DNA of 64,000 bases, from positions 1,054,001 to 1,118,000 of the forward strand of contig JACKMA010000001.1 of assembly GCA_024235635.1 (NCBI GenBank), written 5' to 3'. This document shows positions 36,623-46,016 of the stretch, piece after piece. A program made the position numbers and the translations under genes. Under the pieces are notes generated by a model, which saw nothing but the letters and a program-made list of their open reading frames with translations, did not search any database and was not told the DNA's origin. Position 1 is the first letter of the stretch. Each line of letters opens with the position of its first letter. This DNA is from Zoogloeaceae bacterium. GTDB lineage: Bacteria > Pseudomonadota > Gammaproteobacteria > Burkholderiales > Rhodocyclaceae.

Positions 36623-38296
36623 GAGCCTGAGAAGCATTTGATCGCCGCAAGCCGAGCATCCGACGTGCGATGAGATGCCGTTGTGTGGGATACGCAGGCG
36701 CAGCGGGGCGGTCGAGGCTCGGTCATGCGTCTGCGAGGGGCGATCCGGGGTCGTCAGGGGTCGGGTTTTCACTCCGAGAACCTCCTATTCGCCTGCTGCG
36801 AGCGCTTCGGACGCACCGGTGCCCAGACCGAGCATCTGGGGCGCGATCTTGGCCATGCGCATCAAGTTGTGCGCCAGCGCGTACAGGTAGGCCACCGCTC
36901 GGACCTTGCCCAGCCCGCGCACAGGCATGCGCTGCAGCCCGCGGTTGCGCGCCAGTGCGTTGACGCACTCGGCCGTGGCCGCGCGTTGCGGGTACACGTC
37001 CTTGATCGCGTCGTCGGCCATGCGCGTGCGCCACTGCGCCACCGGCTCGGAATCGCCTTCCTTGCGCTGGTGTTTGTCCGGCGGCGGCGTGTCGTCGTCG
37101 CCGGGCTTGCCTGCCTTTTGCCTGGGCTCGGGCACCGGGGCGATGACCTCGGTCTGGCCCTTCGTGTGCGCATGCACCGCGTCGATCTGCTCGTGCGCGG
37201 GGAAGCCGCCATCGACCAGCCATTGCCTGGGCACTTCGCCCGTGCGCTCGATGACCTGCTCGACCATCGGCGCCATCTGCGCCATGTCACTGCCGGCCTT
37301 GCTCACATCGACGCCGACGATCACCTGGTCCTCGCACGTCGTCGCCAGTTGCACGTTGAACGCCGGCCTGAAGCCGCCGTCGCCCATCTTCATCACCCGC
37401 GCGTCGGCATCCGTGGTGCTGGCGCGCGCCTCCTCGGGCTTATTACCGTTGCGCCGCTTGGCTGCCTGCACCAGCGGCAGTTGCGTGAGCGCGGCGCGGA
37501 TGCGCTCCTCGCGCTCACGCGCCGCACGCTCGCGCGCCGCCTGCGCCCGGCGGCTGGCCGCCGCCGGGTCGGCCGCGGCGCGCTTCTTGATGTCATGGAC
37601 CAACTCCCCGGCCTCGGCCAGGTGCCGCTCAAGGCTCGCTTGCCGCCGGAACGAGGCTGCGCCCGCATCAGCCCGCACGCGCATGCCGTCCTGCGCCACG
37701 CGCTCCAGGCTGATCGCCCCGACCGAGGCCAGCGCAGCGACATTGCCCGTGAGCACCTCGTCCATCAAGGCCTCGTTGCCCGAGCGAAAGTCGTTGAGTG
37801 CGTGGTAGTTCACCGACACACCGCCACAGATCCAGCGGTAGGCGTCGCTCTCGCGCGTCAGACGCGCGATCTCACGGCCGCTGCCCACGCCATCTAGCGT
37901 GCCGTACAGCCACAGCGCGAACAGAATGTGCGGGTCGATCGCCGAGCGTCCGGCATTGCTCCCGCGCGCCTTGATCGATTCGATCAGCCGGCTCAGATCC
38001 TGCCGCTCGACGTAGCCCCAAACCAGCCGAGCCCGGTGATCCTCGCCCAGCAGTGATTCCAGATCGGAGGCCCGAAGTTCAATCTGCTTGCGGTTAGCCT
38101 GCAGCACCCTCGGTGGCCCTTGCAGGCGCGCCGCCTCGCGCGCCAGCTTCGCCGACATCAGCTGCTGCTCTTGCTCGCCCGACAGGTCCTCGAACAGACC
38201 GGCCGGCGATGGGGGGTGCCATTCCGTTTCGCTCATCTCTCGAAGCATGCCAGTCGCAGCACAACCTGGCGAGATTGGAGAAAAACTCTCAGGCTC
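36623..38296 (-). mobile_element. IS1182-family-like insertion sequence in cbbA
   Basis: A 1,674-bp element bounded by the 10-bp inverted ends GAGCCTGAGA (36623-36632 and complement at 38287-38296). The target duplication is TCA at 36620-36622 and 38297-38299. One transposase gene lies inside on the minus strand, opposite to cbbA. Ends, duplication and open transposase frame all look intact, which suggests a recent and possibly still mobile copy. Family membership rests on the transposase; the element name is not known. Confidence 0.92.
36785..38248 (-). CDS. IS1182-family transposase
   Basis: A 487-residue DDE-type transposase. Landmarks are the N-terminal DPHILFALWLYGTLDGVGSG, YRWICGGVSVNYHALNDFRS, the strand VIVGVDVSKAGSD and the C-terminal YPQRAATAECVNALARN with a conserved Glu. 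A charged Ala/Arg-rich helix (about 250-285) separates the halves. A second in-frame ATG lies four codons after the first. The frame has no stop or frameshift, so the enzyme is probably active. It is read against cbbA, so the aldolase 3' part is not driven by its promoter. Confidence 0.93.
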   Translation of the reverse strand: MLREMSETEWHPPSPAGLFEDLSGEQEQQLMSAKLAREAARLQGPPRVLQANRKQIELRASDLESLLGEDHRARLVWGYVERQDLSRLIESIKARGSNAGRSAIDPHILFALWLYGTLDGVGSGREIARLTRESDAYRWICGGVSVNYHALNDFRSGNEALMDEVLTGNVAALASVGAISLERVAQDGMRVRADAGAASFRRQASLERHLAEAGELVHDIKKRAAADPAAASRRAQAARERAAREREERIRAALTQLPLVQAAKRRNGNKPEEARASTTDADARVMKMGDGGFRPAFNVQLATTCEDQVIVGVDVSKAGSDMAQMAPMVEQVIERTGEVPRQWLVDGGFPAHEQIDAVHAHTKGQTEVIAPVPEPRQKAGKPGDDDTPPPDKHQRKEGDSEPVAQWRTRMADDAIKDVYPQRAATAECVNALARNRGLQRMPVRGLGKVRAVAYLYALAHNLMRMAKIAPQMLGLGTGASEALAAGE

Positions 38297-39090
38297 TCAG
38301 GCTTCACCAGCGTGATGATGGACGGCTCGCTGAAGGAAGACATGAAGACCCCGGCCAGCTACGAATACAACGTCGCAGTCACCCGGCGTGTGGTCGACAT
38401 GGCGCATGCGGTCGGCGTCAGCGTCGAAGGCGAACTCGGCTGTCTGGGCTCGCTCGAGACAGGCCAGGCCGGCGAGGAAGACGGGGTCGGCGCCGAGGGC
38501 ACGCTCGACCACAGCCAGTTGCTGACGGACCCGGCCGAGGCGGCCGATTTCGTCGCCGCCACCGGCGTGGATGCGCTGGCGGTGGCGATCGGCACCAGTC
38601 ACGGCGCCTACAAGTTCACCCGCCCGCCGACCGGCGACATCCTCGCCATCGACCGCATTCGCGCGATTCACGCCCGCATCCCCGACACCCATCTGGTGAT
38701 GCACGGCTCCTCCAGCGTGCCGCAGGAATGGCTGGCGATCATCCGCGCGTTCGGCGGCGAGATCGGCGAGACCTACGGCGTGCCGGTCGAGGCGATCGTC
38801 GAGGGCATCAAGAGCGGCGTGCGCAAGGTGAACATCGACACCGACCTGCGCCTGGCGATGAGCGGTGCGATCCGGCGCCTGGCGGCCCAGAAGCCGGGCG
38901 AGTTCGACCCCCGCAAGTTCTTCAAGGCCGCCCGCGACGCCGCCGCGGCGATCTGCATCGCCCGCTTCGAGGCCTTCGGCTGCGCCGGCCGGGCCGCGCA
39001 GATCAAGCCGCTGCCACTGGACGCGCTGGTCGCACGCTACGCGGCCGGCTGAAACGCGACCGGTCGCACCGCGCCGATCCACCGCAAACC

Positions 39091-39117
39091 AAGGCCCGCG
39101 ACATCGTCGCGGGCCTT
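39091..39117 (+). terminator. Hairpin terminator after the cbb operon
   Basis: A perfect 12-bp stem (AAGGCCCGCGAC / GTCGCGGGCCTT) with a 3-base loop stands 38 bases after the cbbA stop, between convergent genes. Its A-rich 5' base and T-ending 3' base could serve both directions. Confidence 0.7.
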
Positions 39118-39152
39118 GTCGTGTGCCGCCGGGTCCGGCCCGGACGAAGGCG

Positions 39153-42100
39153 TCAGAACTGGCTGCAGCGGATCACATTGTCGCCGGACCGGTAGGTCAG
39201 GCCGGCATACACCACCGAATCAACGCAGAAACCAAAGGCTACACCGCCCTTTTGGCTGGTCGAGGTCTGCAGCGTCACCGCCCCGTCGCCACCGGTCTGG
39301 CCGCCGACGGCTTCGGTGTAGCTGCCCGAGAAGGTGCCGCTGACCGTCGCGCCGCTGACCGCACTGCCGTTGTTGTCGACAATGTTCACGGTCGCCACCG
39401 CCACCTTGCTGCCCTTGCCGGCATTCGCCGTGGTCAGCGTGATCGCGCCGATATGCATCGAGGTCGCGGTGCCCCCACCACCGCCCATCGGGGTTGCCGA
39501 GGCGACAGTGCTGACGGCGCTCTCGTTGCCGCTGGTATCGACCGCCAGGACGCGATAGACGTAGGTCAGGCCATTGGTCAGTCCGCCATCGACGTAGGCC
39601 GATGCGCCTACACCGTTAGCACCGGTCAGCCGCGTGAATGGCCCCGCGGCATCCGTCGCGCGCTCGACATGGTAGCCGGCGAGATCGGTCTCTGCGTTGT
39701 CCGCCCAGTCGAGGGAGACCTGGGCATCACCGGCCGTCGCGAAGAGGCCGGTGGGCGCCGCCGGCGGCGTGCTGTCGCCGCCGCCGAGGGTGATCGAATC
39801 CTCGGTCTCGCTGCCTTGCGGATCGAACAGCGCACCAGCCAGCGTCACATTCACCACCCGCAGCGAGTAGACGCCGTCGGCACCGGCCGCCACGCTGAAG
39901 CTGGCAACCCCGCGGCGGTCGCTGTACTGCGTGCGGTTCACATGACTGCCATCCGGCAGCGTCCATTGGCCGGTGACAATCGCGCTCTGCTGCGGCACGC
40001 CGAGCCCGTTCAGGACATTGACCGCGCCCTGGACGATCGCACTGCCCCGCAGCTTGCCGGTGGACATGTCGATCGAGGTCAGCAGCGATCGTTCCGAATG
40101 GCCATCGACCGTGATCGTGACGCTGGCACTGTCGCTGTCGCCGCTGTTGTCGGTGACCGTCACGGTGGCGACGAAGGTGCCGACCGACGCGTAGGTGTGG
40201 AACGGGTTGGCGCCGGAGCCGCTGCTGCCATCGCCGAAATTCCACGCATAGCTGACGATCGTGCCGTCGACGTCGGACGAGTTGCTGGCACTCAAGGCAA
40301 CGCCGAGCGGTGCCAGTCCGGACGACGGCGTCGCACTGGCCTGCGCGGTCGGTGGCTGGTTCGGGCCACCGACCTCGATCGCCAGCGTGTCCTCGGAGAA
40401 CGCACCGCGGCTGTCATAGACCCTCAGCGTCGCGGTGTAGCTGCCGTCGTTGTTGAATGTGAAGAAGGCGGGACTGCCGAACGACCTGCGGCCATCGCTG
40501 ATAGTCCACTCGATGTTGCCGAGGGCGCCGTCCGGATCGTAGGAGCCGGTCGCGAACAGTCGCACGCTGAGCGGCGACGGGCCGCTCAGGACCTTCGGGT
40601 CACCATTTGACGCCGGCGTACCACTCGCTGCGGCAATCGGCAGCACATTGGGTGCAGTCGCCTGCACCATGATCGCCTGGGACGCACTGCGGCCGGTGCC
40701 GTCGATGACGGTCAGCAGCACCGGGTACTCGCCGGGCTCGTCGAAGGTGTGGCTGGGGTTCGGGAGCGACGATGTCGTGCCGTCGGCGAAGTCCCACACC
40801 AAGCTCACTGCCCCCCCTTCCGGATCGACCGAGCCTGCCGCATCGAAATCGACCGTGAGCGGCGCGTCGCCGCTGCGCACCGCTGCCGTGGCGACCGCCA
40901 CCGGGAAGCGGTCGGCGCCGTCGAGAACCCCGGACAGACCGATGCGGTAGTTCGACGACACGCCGTCGTTCCTCATCTGCGAAGCGGCGATCAGCGTATC
41001 GCTGCCGCGGCTGGCCACCGCCGGGTCGGTCTCGGCGAGTGGCGAGTCGTCGATCAGGAAACCCTGCGGATCGATGATCGTGCCATCGGTCGCGACCCGC
41101 ATGCCGTACAGGTCACTGCGCGCATCGAGTTGGTCGAGCGTGTGCGGCGCCAGGCGGTTCTTCTGGTCCTGGAAGGCGATGACGTAATCGCGCCCGTCGA
41201 AGCTGATCGACGGCCGGTACTGATTGCCGGACCACGGGGTCGCGTTGCCTGCAGGCGACACCAGGCCGGCGGCATCGATCAGGTACAACTCCATGTCGTT
41301 CTCGACCCCGGACGTCAGCTCCCTGCTCCTGGCGAACAGTGCGTTGGCGCCGCTCGATGCGATGGCGATACGGTGGATGCCGTTGCCACCGTTGGTCGAC
41401 ATGAAGCCGGCGATCTCGAACGGACTGCCCTTCCCGTCGACCGGATCGACGAATACGCCGACCGATGTCCCGAGCGGGTCGTCGTGGGTCACATTGGTGT
41501 GCCAGGCCGCCAGCCAGCGCCCGCCAACGGCTGCAACCACGGTCTCGAGGGTATAGACCGTGAAAGGACTTTCACTGGAACTGCCGAGCAGGATCGGCGA
41601 TGCGTCGAGGAGCTGGCCGGCGCCGCTGACGCGGGCGCCGATCGGAAATATGGTCTGGACGGTCAGGCCGAAGCGACGGGCGACGACGAGGAAGTCGCCG
41701 TTGAGTGCGGCGATATTGACCGGGCCGAAGCCGTTGCTCATCACGGTACTCGCGGCGGCGTCCGGCGAGTTGCCGTCCTGGCCGATCCGCCGCGCGACGA
41801 TGTCGCCGCCGCTCGGCCAACTCACCAGGTAGTGGCTGCCGTTCCAGGCGACGCCCGGCGAACCTGGGCCGCCGAGGGTCGGTCCCCGATCGAGTTCGAC
41901 CGGCGGCCCGACCGGCACGCCGAGGGCGTCGACCGGCTGCACCCGCACGGCGAGCTCGCCGGCAATCGCCTCGAGGTAGGCGAGCAGGTAGCCGTCGGCA
42001 CCGGCCGCCAGCTTCGAGCGGTACTGACGGGGCTCGCCAGTCGAGACGCCGCCGAGCGACAGCACCTGATCGGGATTGCCGTCGGCGCCGACAGTCACGC

Positions 42101-43277
42101 CGACGACGTCGTATTCGTTGCCGGCGAATTCGATCCACAGCAGCTGGACGCCATTAGAACCGGTACCGGCCATCGGTCCGGACTGGGCGCCGGCAATGGT
42201 GCTGCCACCGGGATTCAATACCTGCCCGGAGGCGTCGTCGACACGGGCGAGCTGAAGGATGCGGTCAGCCGTGTGCTCCCAGCCGATCCGCCAGTTGCCG
42301 CCGTCCCAGGCGACGCCGACGACGTTGCCGAACGGTGACATGGCGCCGGCGAGATCGACGCCGTCGACGTCGAGCAGGATGCCGGCAGGCGAGACCCGTG
42401 CGCCCATGATGGTCAGCGTAAAATCCGGGCGCTGTCGGTTCCATGCGATGTAGTAGCCCTGGCCCATCGCACCGAGCGCAGAAATGTAGGCGCCGTCGAG
42501 GAGCAAGTACGGGTCGCCGACCGCCATCGGATCGCTGGCGACGAGCGGCGAATCGATCAGCACCGCCCCGGTGCCGTTGCTGGCGGAGAAGGTCAGCAGA
42601 TAGTGTCCGCCGGCCGAAGCCAGGCGCAGCGCACTGCCGGTGTAGGTGCCCGCGGGCACGACGCTGACCGTCGGCGGATCCAGCACCGCACCGGCGTCAC
42701 TGACGCGCACCGCAACGATGTCGTTGGTGACGTCGTTGCCGATCGCAGCGACCAGCCAGCCATTGCCGTCGGATGCCACTGCAAAGGTACCGGTTCCGAG
42801 GCCAGGAATCGGGATCGGCACCGGATCGACGACGGTTCCATCGGGTGCGACCCGCACCGCCGCCAGCGTCGACGAATAGAAGAAACCGGTGCCGGAGAGC
42901 GACGCCGAGCGGAACACTACCAGCCAGTGACTGCCGTTCCACGCGACCTTCGGTGCACTCTGGCTGCCGGGGCCGGCGTGGATCGCGATCGGCACCCGGT
43001 CAAGCGAACTGCCGTCGTCGGCAAGACGGACACCGTAGATGTCGTGGGAAGTTTCGTACTCGTTGTACGCGAACGGATTCGCGCGTTCATCGGACCACAC
43101 CACCAGGCGCGAACCAGCACCGCTGGCGATGTCCGGCGAGATCTGATCGCCTGCGGCGACCGCGACCGTACCATCGTTCGGCAGCAGTTGATCGAGCCCG
43201 GGAAGGCGCGCCTCGGCGACCAGGCTGACCAGCAGCGACAGCGCAACCAGCGCGCGCGCAACGATCGATCGGCTCAT
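39153..43277 (-). CDS. Large secreted protein with propeller-like repeats, three PKD domains and one Fn3 domain
   Basis: A 1374-residue exported protein. A signal peptide covers about the first 23 residues. Up to about residue 780 a motif like WNGSHWLVVF or WDGGNWRIGW recurs at least ten times (variants include FDGRDYVIAF), suggesting one or two beta-propellers. Three PKD domains follow (about 787-870, 877-970, 972-1058), each with a WxFxDG-type core, then a fibronectin type III domain (about 1170-1260) and a unique C-terminal domain ending CSQF. It probably acts at or beyond the cell surface. GGGAGGAGGA precedes the chosen ATG; 27 upstream open codons are not signal-like. Confidence 0.85.
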   Translation of the reverse strand: MSRSIVARALVALSLLVSLVAEARLPGLDQLLPNDGTVAVAAGDQISPDIASGAGSRLVVWSDERANPFAYNEYETSHDIYGVRLADDGSSLDRVPIAIHAGPGSQSAPKVAWNGSHWLVVFRSASLSGTGFFYSSTLAAVRVAPDGTVVDPVPIPIPGLGTGTFAVASDGNGWLVAAIGNDVTNDIVAVRVSDAGAVLDPPTVSVVPAGTYTGSALRLASAGGHYLLTFSASNGTGAVLIDSPLVASDPMAVGDPYLLLDGAYISALGAMGQGYYIAWNRQRPDFTLTIMGARVSPAGILLDVDGVDLAGAMSPFGNVVGVAWDGGNWRIGWEHTADRILQLARVDDASGQVLNPGGSTIAGAQSGPMAGTGSNGVQLLWIEFAGNEYDVVGVTVGADGNPDQVLSLGGVSTGEPRQYRSKLAAGADGYLLAYLEAIAGELAVRVQPVDALGVPVGPPVELDRGPTLGGPGSPGVAWNGSHYLVSWPSGGDIVARRIGQDGNSPDAAASTVMSNGFGPVNIAALNGDFLVVARRFGLTVQTIFPIGARVSGAGQLLDASPILLGSSSESPFTVYTLETVVAAVGGRWLAAWHTNVTHDDPLGTSVGVFVDPVDGKGSPFEIAGFMSTNGGNGIHRIAIASSGANALFARSRELTSGVENDMELYLIDAAGLVSPAGNATPWSGNQYRPSISFDGRDYVIAFQDQKNRLAPHTLDQLDARSDLYGMRVATDGTIIDPQGFLIDDSPLAETDPAVASRGSDTLIAASQMRNDGVSSNYRIGLSGVLDGADRFPVAVATAAVRSGDAPLTVDFDAAGSVDPEGGAVSLVWDFADGTTSSLPNPSHTFDEPGEYPVLLTVIDGTGRSASQAIMVQATAPNVLPIAAASGTPASNGDPKVLSGPSPLSVRLFATGSYDPDGALGNIEWTISDGRRSFGSPAFFTFNNDGSYTATLRVYDSRGAFSEDTLAIEVGGPNQPPTAQASATPSSGLAPLGVALSASNSSDVDGTIVSYAWNFGDGSSGSGANPFHTYASVGTFVATVTVTDNSGDSDSASVTITVDGHSERSLLTSIDMSTGKLRGSAIVQGAVNVLNGLGVPQQSAIVTGQWTLPDGSHVNRTQYSDRRGVASFSVAAGADGVYSLRVVNVTLAGALFDPQGSETEDSITLGGGDSTPPAAPTGLFATAGDAQVSLDWADNAETDLAGYHVERATDAAGPFTRLTGANGVGASAYVDGGLTNGLTYVYRVLAVDTSGNESAVSTVASATPMGGGGGTATSMHIGAITLTTANAGKGSKVAVATVNIVDNNGSAVSGATVSGTFSGSYTEAVGGQTGGDGAVTLQTSTSQKGGVAFGFCVDSVVYAGLTYRSGDNVIRCSQF

Positions 43278-43384
43278 TCCTCCTCCTCCCATCTTCTGGT
43301 TATCGACATGCAGCGTCGTCGGAAGATCGACGCACGAGCCGTGCCACATCTGCACCATCTTCGAACACCCTTCACCCGCGCGGC

Positions 43385-43398
43385 TTGAGCGAGATCAA
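43385..43398. promoter_or_regulatory. FNR-like box
   Basis: TTGAG-CGAG-ATCAA matches the FNR/ANR consensus TTGAT-N4-ATCAA in 9 of 10 positions. It lies 108-121 bases upstream of the large secreted protein gene, so oxygen control of that gene is possible. Confidence 0.35.
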
Positions 43399-43461
43399 AT
43401 GGAGGCCGGCTCGGCTTTCGCTTCTCGCCGTTTCGGGTGATTTCGCCAGCGGCAATGTCAA

Positions 43462-43481
43462 ATGGCCCACATTTGGGCCAT
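43462..43481. repeat. Perfect 8-bp inverted repeat
   Basis: ATGGCCCA and TGGGCCAT flank a CATT loop in the 260-base gap between two minus-strand genes. It lies downstream of the GGDEF-EAL gene and could be its terminator stem or an operator; no T-run follows in the minus direction. Confidence 0.4.
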
Positions 43482-43537
43482 GCGGATTGTCGTCACCCGT
43501 CGATTGCCGCCGTAAGCCGGTGGTGGCTGCTTCCAGA

Positions 43538-46006
43538 TCAAGTGGCGGCGACGTAAGGATTCGACGCGCATGGCTCGCGGCTGCGCACCCACGCTTCCAG
43601 TTCGTCTGCCGGCAATGCACACGCGTAGAGGAAGCCCTGAGCCTGATGGCAGCCGTGCTGCCGCAGAAAGATTTCCTGACCCGGCTTCTCCACCCCTTCC
43701 GCCACGACGGTCAGATCCAGGCTGTTGCCGAGCTGGATGATGGCTCGGGTGATCGCGGCATCGTCCGGATCGACCTCCAGGTCGCGGATGAAACTCTTGT
43801 CGATCTTGAGCACATCCACGGCCAGGCGCTTCAGATTCACCAGGGACGAATAACCGGTGCCGATGTCGTCGATGGCGAGCCGCACGCCGAGGGCGTGGAA
43901 GCGCGCCAGACGTTCGGCAATGGCATCGACGCGTTCCATCAGTGCGCTTTCGGTAATCTCGATCTCGAGCCCGGCCGGATCGACGCCGGTATCCTCGATC
44001 ACCGCCAGCAGCCGATCCACGTAGTCGTCACGACCGAGCTGAATCGCCGACAGATTGACGGCCATCGTGAACGGCTGCAGCCCCTGGCGATCCCATGCGT
44101 GCTTCTGCTCGCATGCGGTACGCAGGATCCATTCGCCGAGCGGCACGATCAGTCGACTCTCTTCGGCGACCGGCACGAATGCGTCCGGATAGACCATGCG
44201 CTCGCCGCTGCGCCATCGCACCAGGGCTTCGACCCCGGCAATTGCTCCGCTGTCGATGTCGATGCGTGGCTGGTAGTGAAGGCGGAACGCGGATTCGTCG
44301 ATCGCGGCACGGATCGAGGCCTCGACCTGTTTGCGGGTCTGTGCGGCGTCGTTGAGTTCCTGGTCGAAGAACTGGAAGTTGCAGCGGCCTTCCTGCTTTG
44401 CCTTGTACAGCGCAAGATCCGCGTTCTTCAGCAATTGCTCGGAGCTGTCGCCGTCGCTCGGGCAGACGGCAATGCCGACGCTGGCCGACACGTAGATATC
44501 GTGTTCGGCCAATTCGAACGCTTCCGAAATCGCTTCCACCATCTTGCGCGCGAGAACGGCGGCGGCCGAGGAATCGGACAGGTGGGTGGCGATGATCGCG
44601 AACTCGTCGCCGCCGAGGCGAGCGACGGTATCGGTCGCTCGTACCAGATCCCGCAGTCGACCGGCGACCTGCTTGAGCAGTTCGTCGCCGACCGGATGGC
44701 CGAGGGTGTCGTTGACATCCTTGAAGTTGTCGAGGTCGAGCAGCAGCACGCCGAGGGTATCGTGGCTGCGCCGCACGTCGGCCAGTGCCGTGCTCAACTG
44801 ATCGTGGAAGCGAATGCGGTTGGCGAGACCGGTCAGCGCGTCGTGATGGGCCAGGCGGGCGAGTTGCTTCTGCGCGGCGCCAAGGCGCTCGAGCATCAGG
44901 TTGAAGGTCTGTCCGAGCCTGGCCACCTCGGCGAAATCGCCGACTTCGAAGCGGTGATCGACCGAGCCGCTGGCCACCACCGATGCAGCGACCTGCTCGA
45001 GCTCGCGCAAGGGTCGCGCGAGTCGCCGTGCCGCCAGCGCGCTGAACAGCACTGCGCCGACGAGTACGGCAAGGCCGATCAGAAGATAGATCACCGTCAG
45101 CTGGGCAAGGGGGCCACGAATCAGGGCCGGATCGGCCCGCAGCCTGACGTCGAGGCGCAGGGGTGCGAGCATCGCGTGCAGATCCAGCGGCTTGGTCTGG
45201 GTCAGCGACCTGGCATTGGCGGTCGTCCCGCCGTCGGCCTGATCCTGTCCGAGAATCGGGTGACCGTCGTAGAGCAGCTGCACCGAACCATCGGCCGCCT
45301 CGGGTGCCGAATCGCCCACCAGGCGCGTCAGATCGATGCGATGCACGAGGGCACCTTCCGGACTCAGGGTGCCGACATAGAAGATCGGCTCGGCGACCAG
45401 AAGGCTTGCCCGGCCGGCCCTTTCCTCCACCGTCACATAGGGCCGACCGTGCTCGAGCACCCCCACCTTCCAGCGATCGCTGTCGGATGCGACAGCAGCG
45501 GCGCCGGCCACCGGACGGCCCTCGAAATCGGTCAGCGTGATCTCCACCGGCACGCCGTTGACTGTCGAAAAACCCTCCAGGAACGGATCGAGCGAGGTGC
45601 GACGGGTGTAACTGTCCATCAGGGAATTCAGCACCAGCGCGTTCTGCTTGAGTTCGCTCAGCGTCGTCGCCACCGAATTGAGCGTCGTGCTGAGCCGACT
45701 CGCCAGCAACGCGGTCTGGTGCGAAAGACCATCCCTGACACCCTGCGAGATCTGGGCGCGGGTCACGACGAACGAGACGCCGCCCACCGCCGTGACGAAC
45801 AGCAGAGTCAGGGCCGAGGCGGCCAGCGCGATCCGTGCGGCGAGACCGAATCCGCCGGGGTTGTCGCCGCGGAGGCCGGCATGCCGACCCCGTTCGGCTC
45901 GCCCGTGCCGGCGGACATTCGCCAGGCCTTCGCCGGCCGATGGCCCCGACGGATGCGGCGAAGCCGGGTCTGGCGCCCGCGACGAAGTCGTGCCAACTGC
46001 CACCAC
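43538..46006 (-). CDS. Membrane GGDEF-EAL cyclic-di-GMP enzyme with HAMP domain
   Basis: A protein of about 822 residues. Two membrane segments (near 54-84 and 303-326) enclose a periplasmic sensor of some 220 residues. A HAMP domain follows (about 327-380), then GGDEF at 465-469 with the inhibitory RxxD (RATD) five residues before it, and an EAL domain from about 580. EAL residues look complete: QPR, EAL, NLS, EITES, DDIGTGYSS, KIDKSF and VAEGVE. Both synthase and phosphodiesterase activity are possible. GTG 46006, 11 bases past the upstream gene's stop, is the likely start. It is paired with a periplasmic binding protein gene. Confidence 0.9.
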   Translation of the reverse strand: MVAVGTTSSRAPDPASPHPSGPSAGEGLANVRRHGRAERGRHAGLRGDNPGGFGLAARIALAASALTLLFVTAVGGVSFVVTRAQISQGVRDGLSHQTALLASRLSTTLNSVATTLSELKQNALVLNSLMDSYTRRTSLDPFLEGFSTVNGVPVEITLTDFEGRPVAGAAAVASDSDRWKVGVLEHGRPYVTVEERAGRASLLVAEPIFYVGTLSPEGALVHRIDLTRLVGDSAPEAADGSVQLLYDGHPILGQDQADGGTTANARSLTQTKPLDLHAMLAPLRLDVRLRADPALIRGPLAQLTVIYLLIGLAVLVGAVLFSALAARRLARPLRELEQVAASVVASGSVDHRFEVGDFAEVARLGQTFNLMLERLGAAQKQLARLAHHDALTGLANRIRFHDQLSTALADVRRSHDTLGVLLLDLDNFKDVNDTLGHPVGDELLKQVAGRLRDLVRATDTVARLGGDEFAIIATHLSDSSAAAVLARKMVEAISEAFELAEHDIYVSASVGIAVCPSDGDSSEQLLKNADLALYKAKQEGRCNFQFFDQELNDAAQTRKQVEASIRAAIDESAFRLHYQPRIDIDSGAIAGVEALVRWRSGERMVYPDAFVPVAEESRLIVPLGEWILRTACEQKHAWDRQGLQPFTMAVNLSAIQLGRDDYVDRLLAVIEDTGVDPAGLEIEITESALMERVDAIAERLARFHALGVRLAIDDIGTGYSSLVNLKRLAVDVLKIDKSFIRDLEVDPDDAAITRAIIQLGNSLDLTVVAEGVEKPGQEIFLRQHGCHQAQGFLYACALPADELEAWVRSREPCASNPYVAAT

Positions 46007-46016
46007 GATTCGCGTC

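Larger units (their letters stand above)
36332..39052 (+). pseudogene. cbbA: Class II fructose-bisphosphate aldolase, split by an IS element
   Basis: The aldolase joins dihydroxyacetone phosphate with glyceraldehyde 3-phosphate or erythrose 4-phosphate in the Calvin cycle. The 5' part (36332-36622, 97 codons) ends after CQRSIRS, and the 3' part (38300-39052) resumes at GFTSVMMDGSL. Between them lies an IS element flanked by TCA. Removing it and one TCA joins the halves in frame as a 347-residue protein of normal length, so the break is one recent insertion. The interrupted protein stops at 36673. The Zn ligand region CLHQDHG is on the 5' side and the HGSSS phosphate-binding region on the 3' side. 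Confidence 0.95.

Noticed and set aside
38297..38299. Longer 4-base target duplication CTCA for the IS
   Set aside because: Possible by sequence, but it would make the inverted ends unequal; TCA leaves symmetric GAGCCTGAGA ends.
38120..39052. 310-codon ORF reading from inside the IS into the cbbA 3' part
   Set aside because: The first 60 codons are antisense IS sequence; only the part after 38297 is aldolase, so it is annotated as the broken gene and not as a separate protein.
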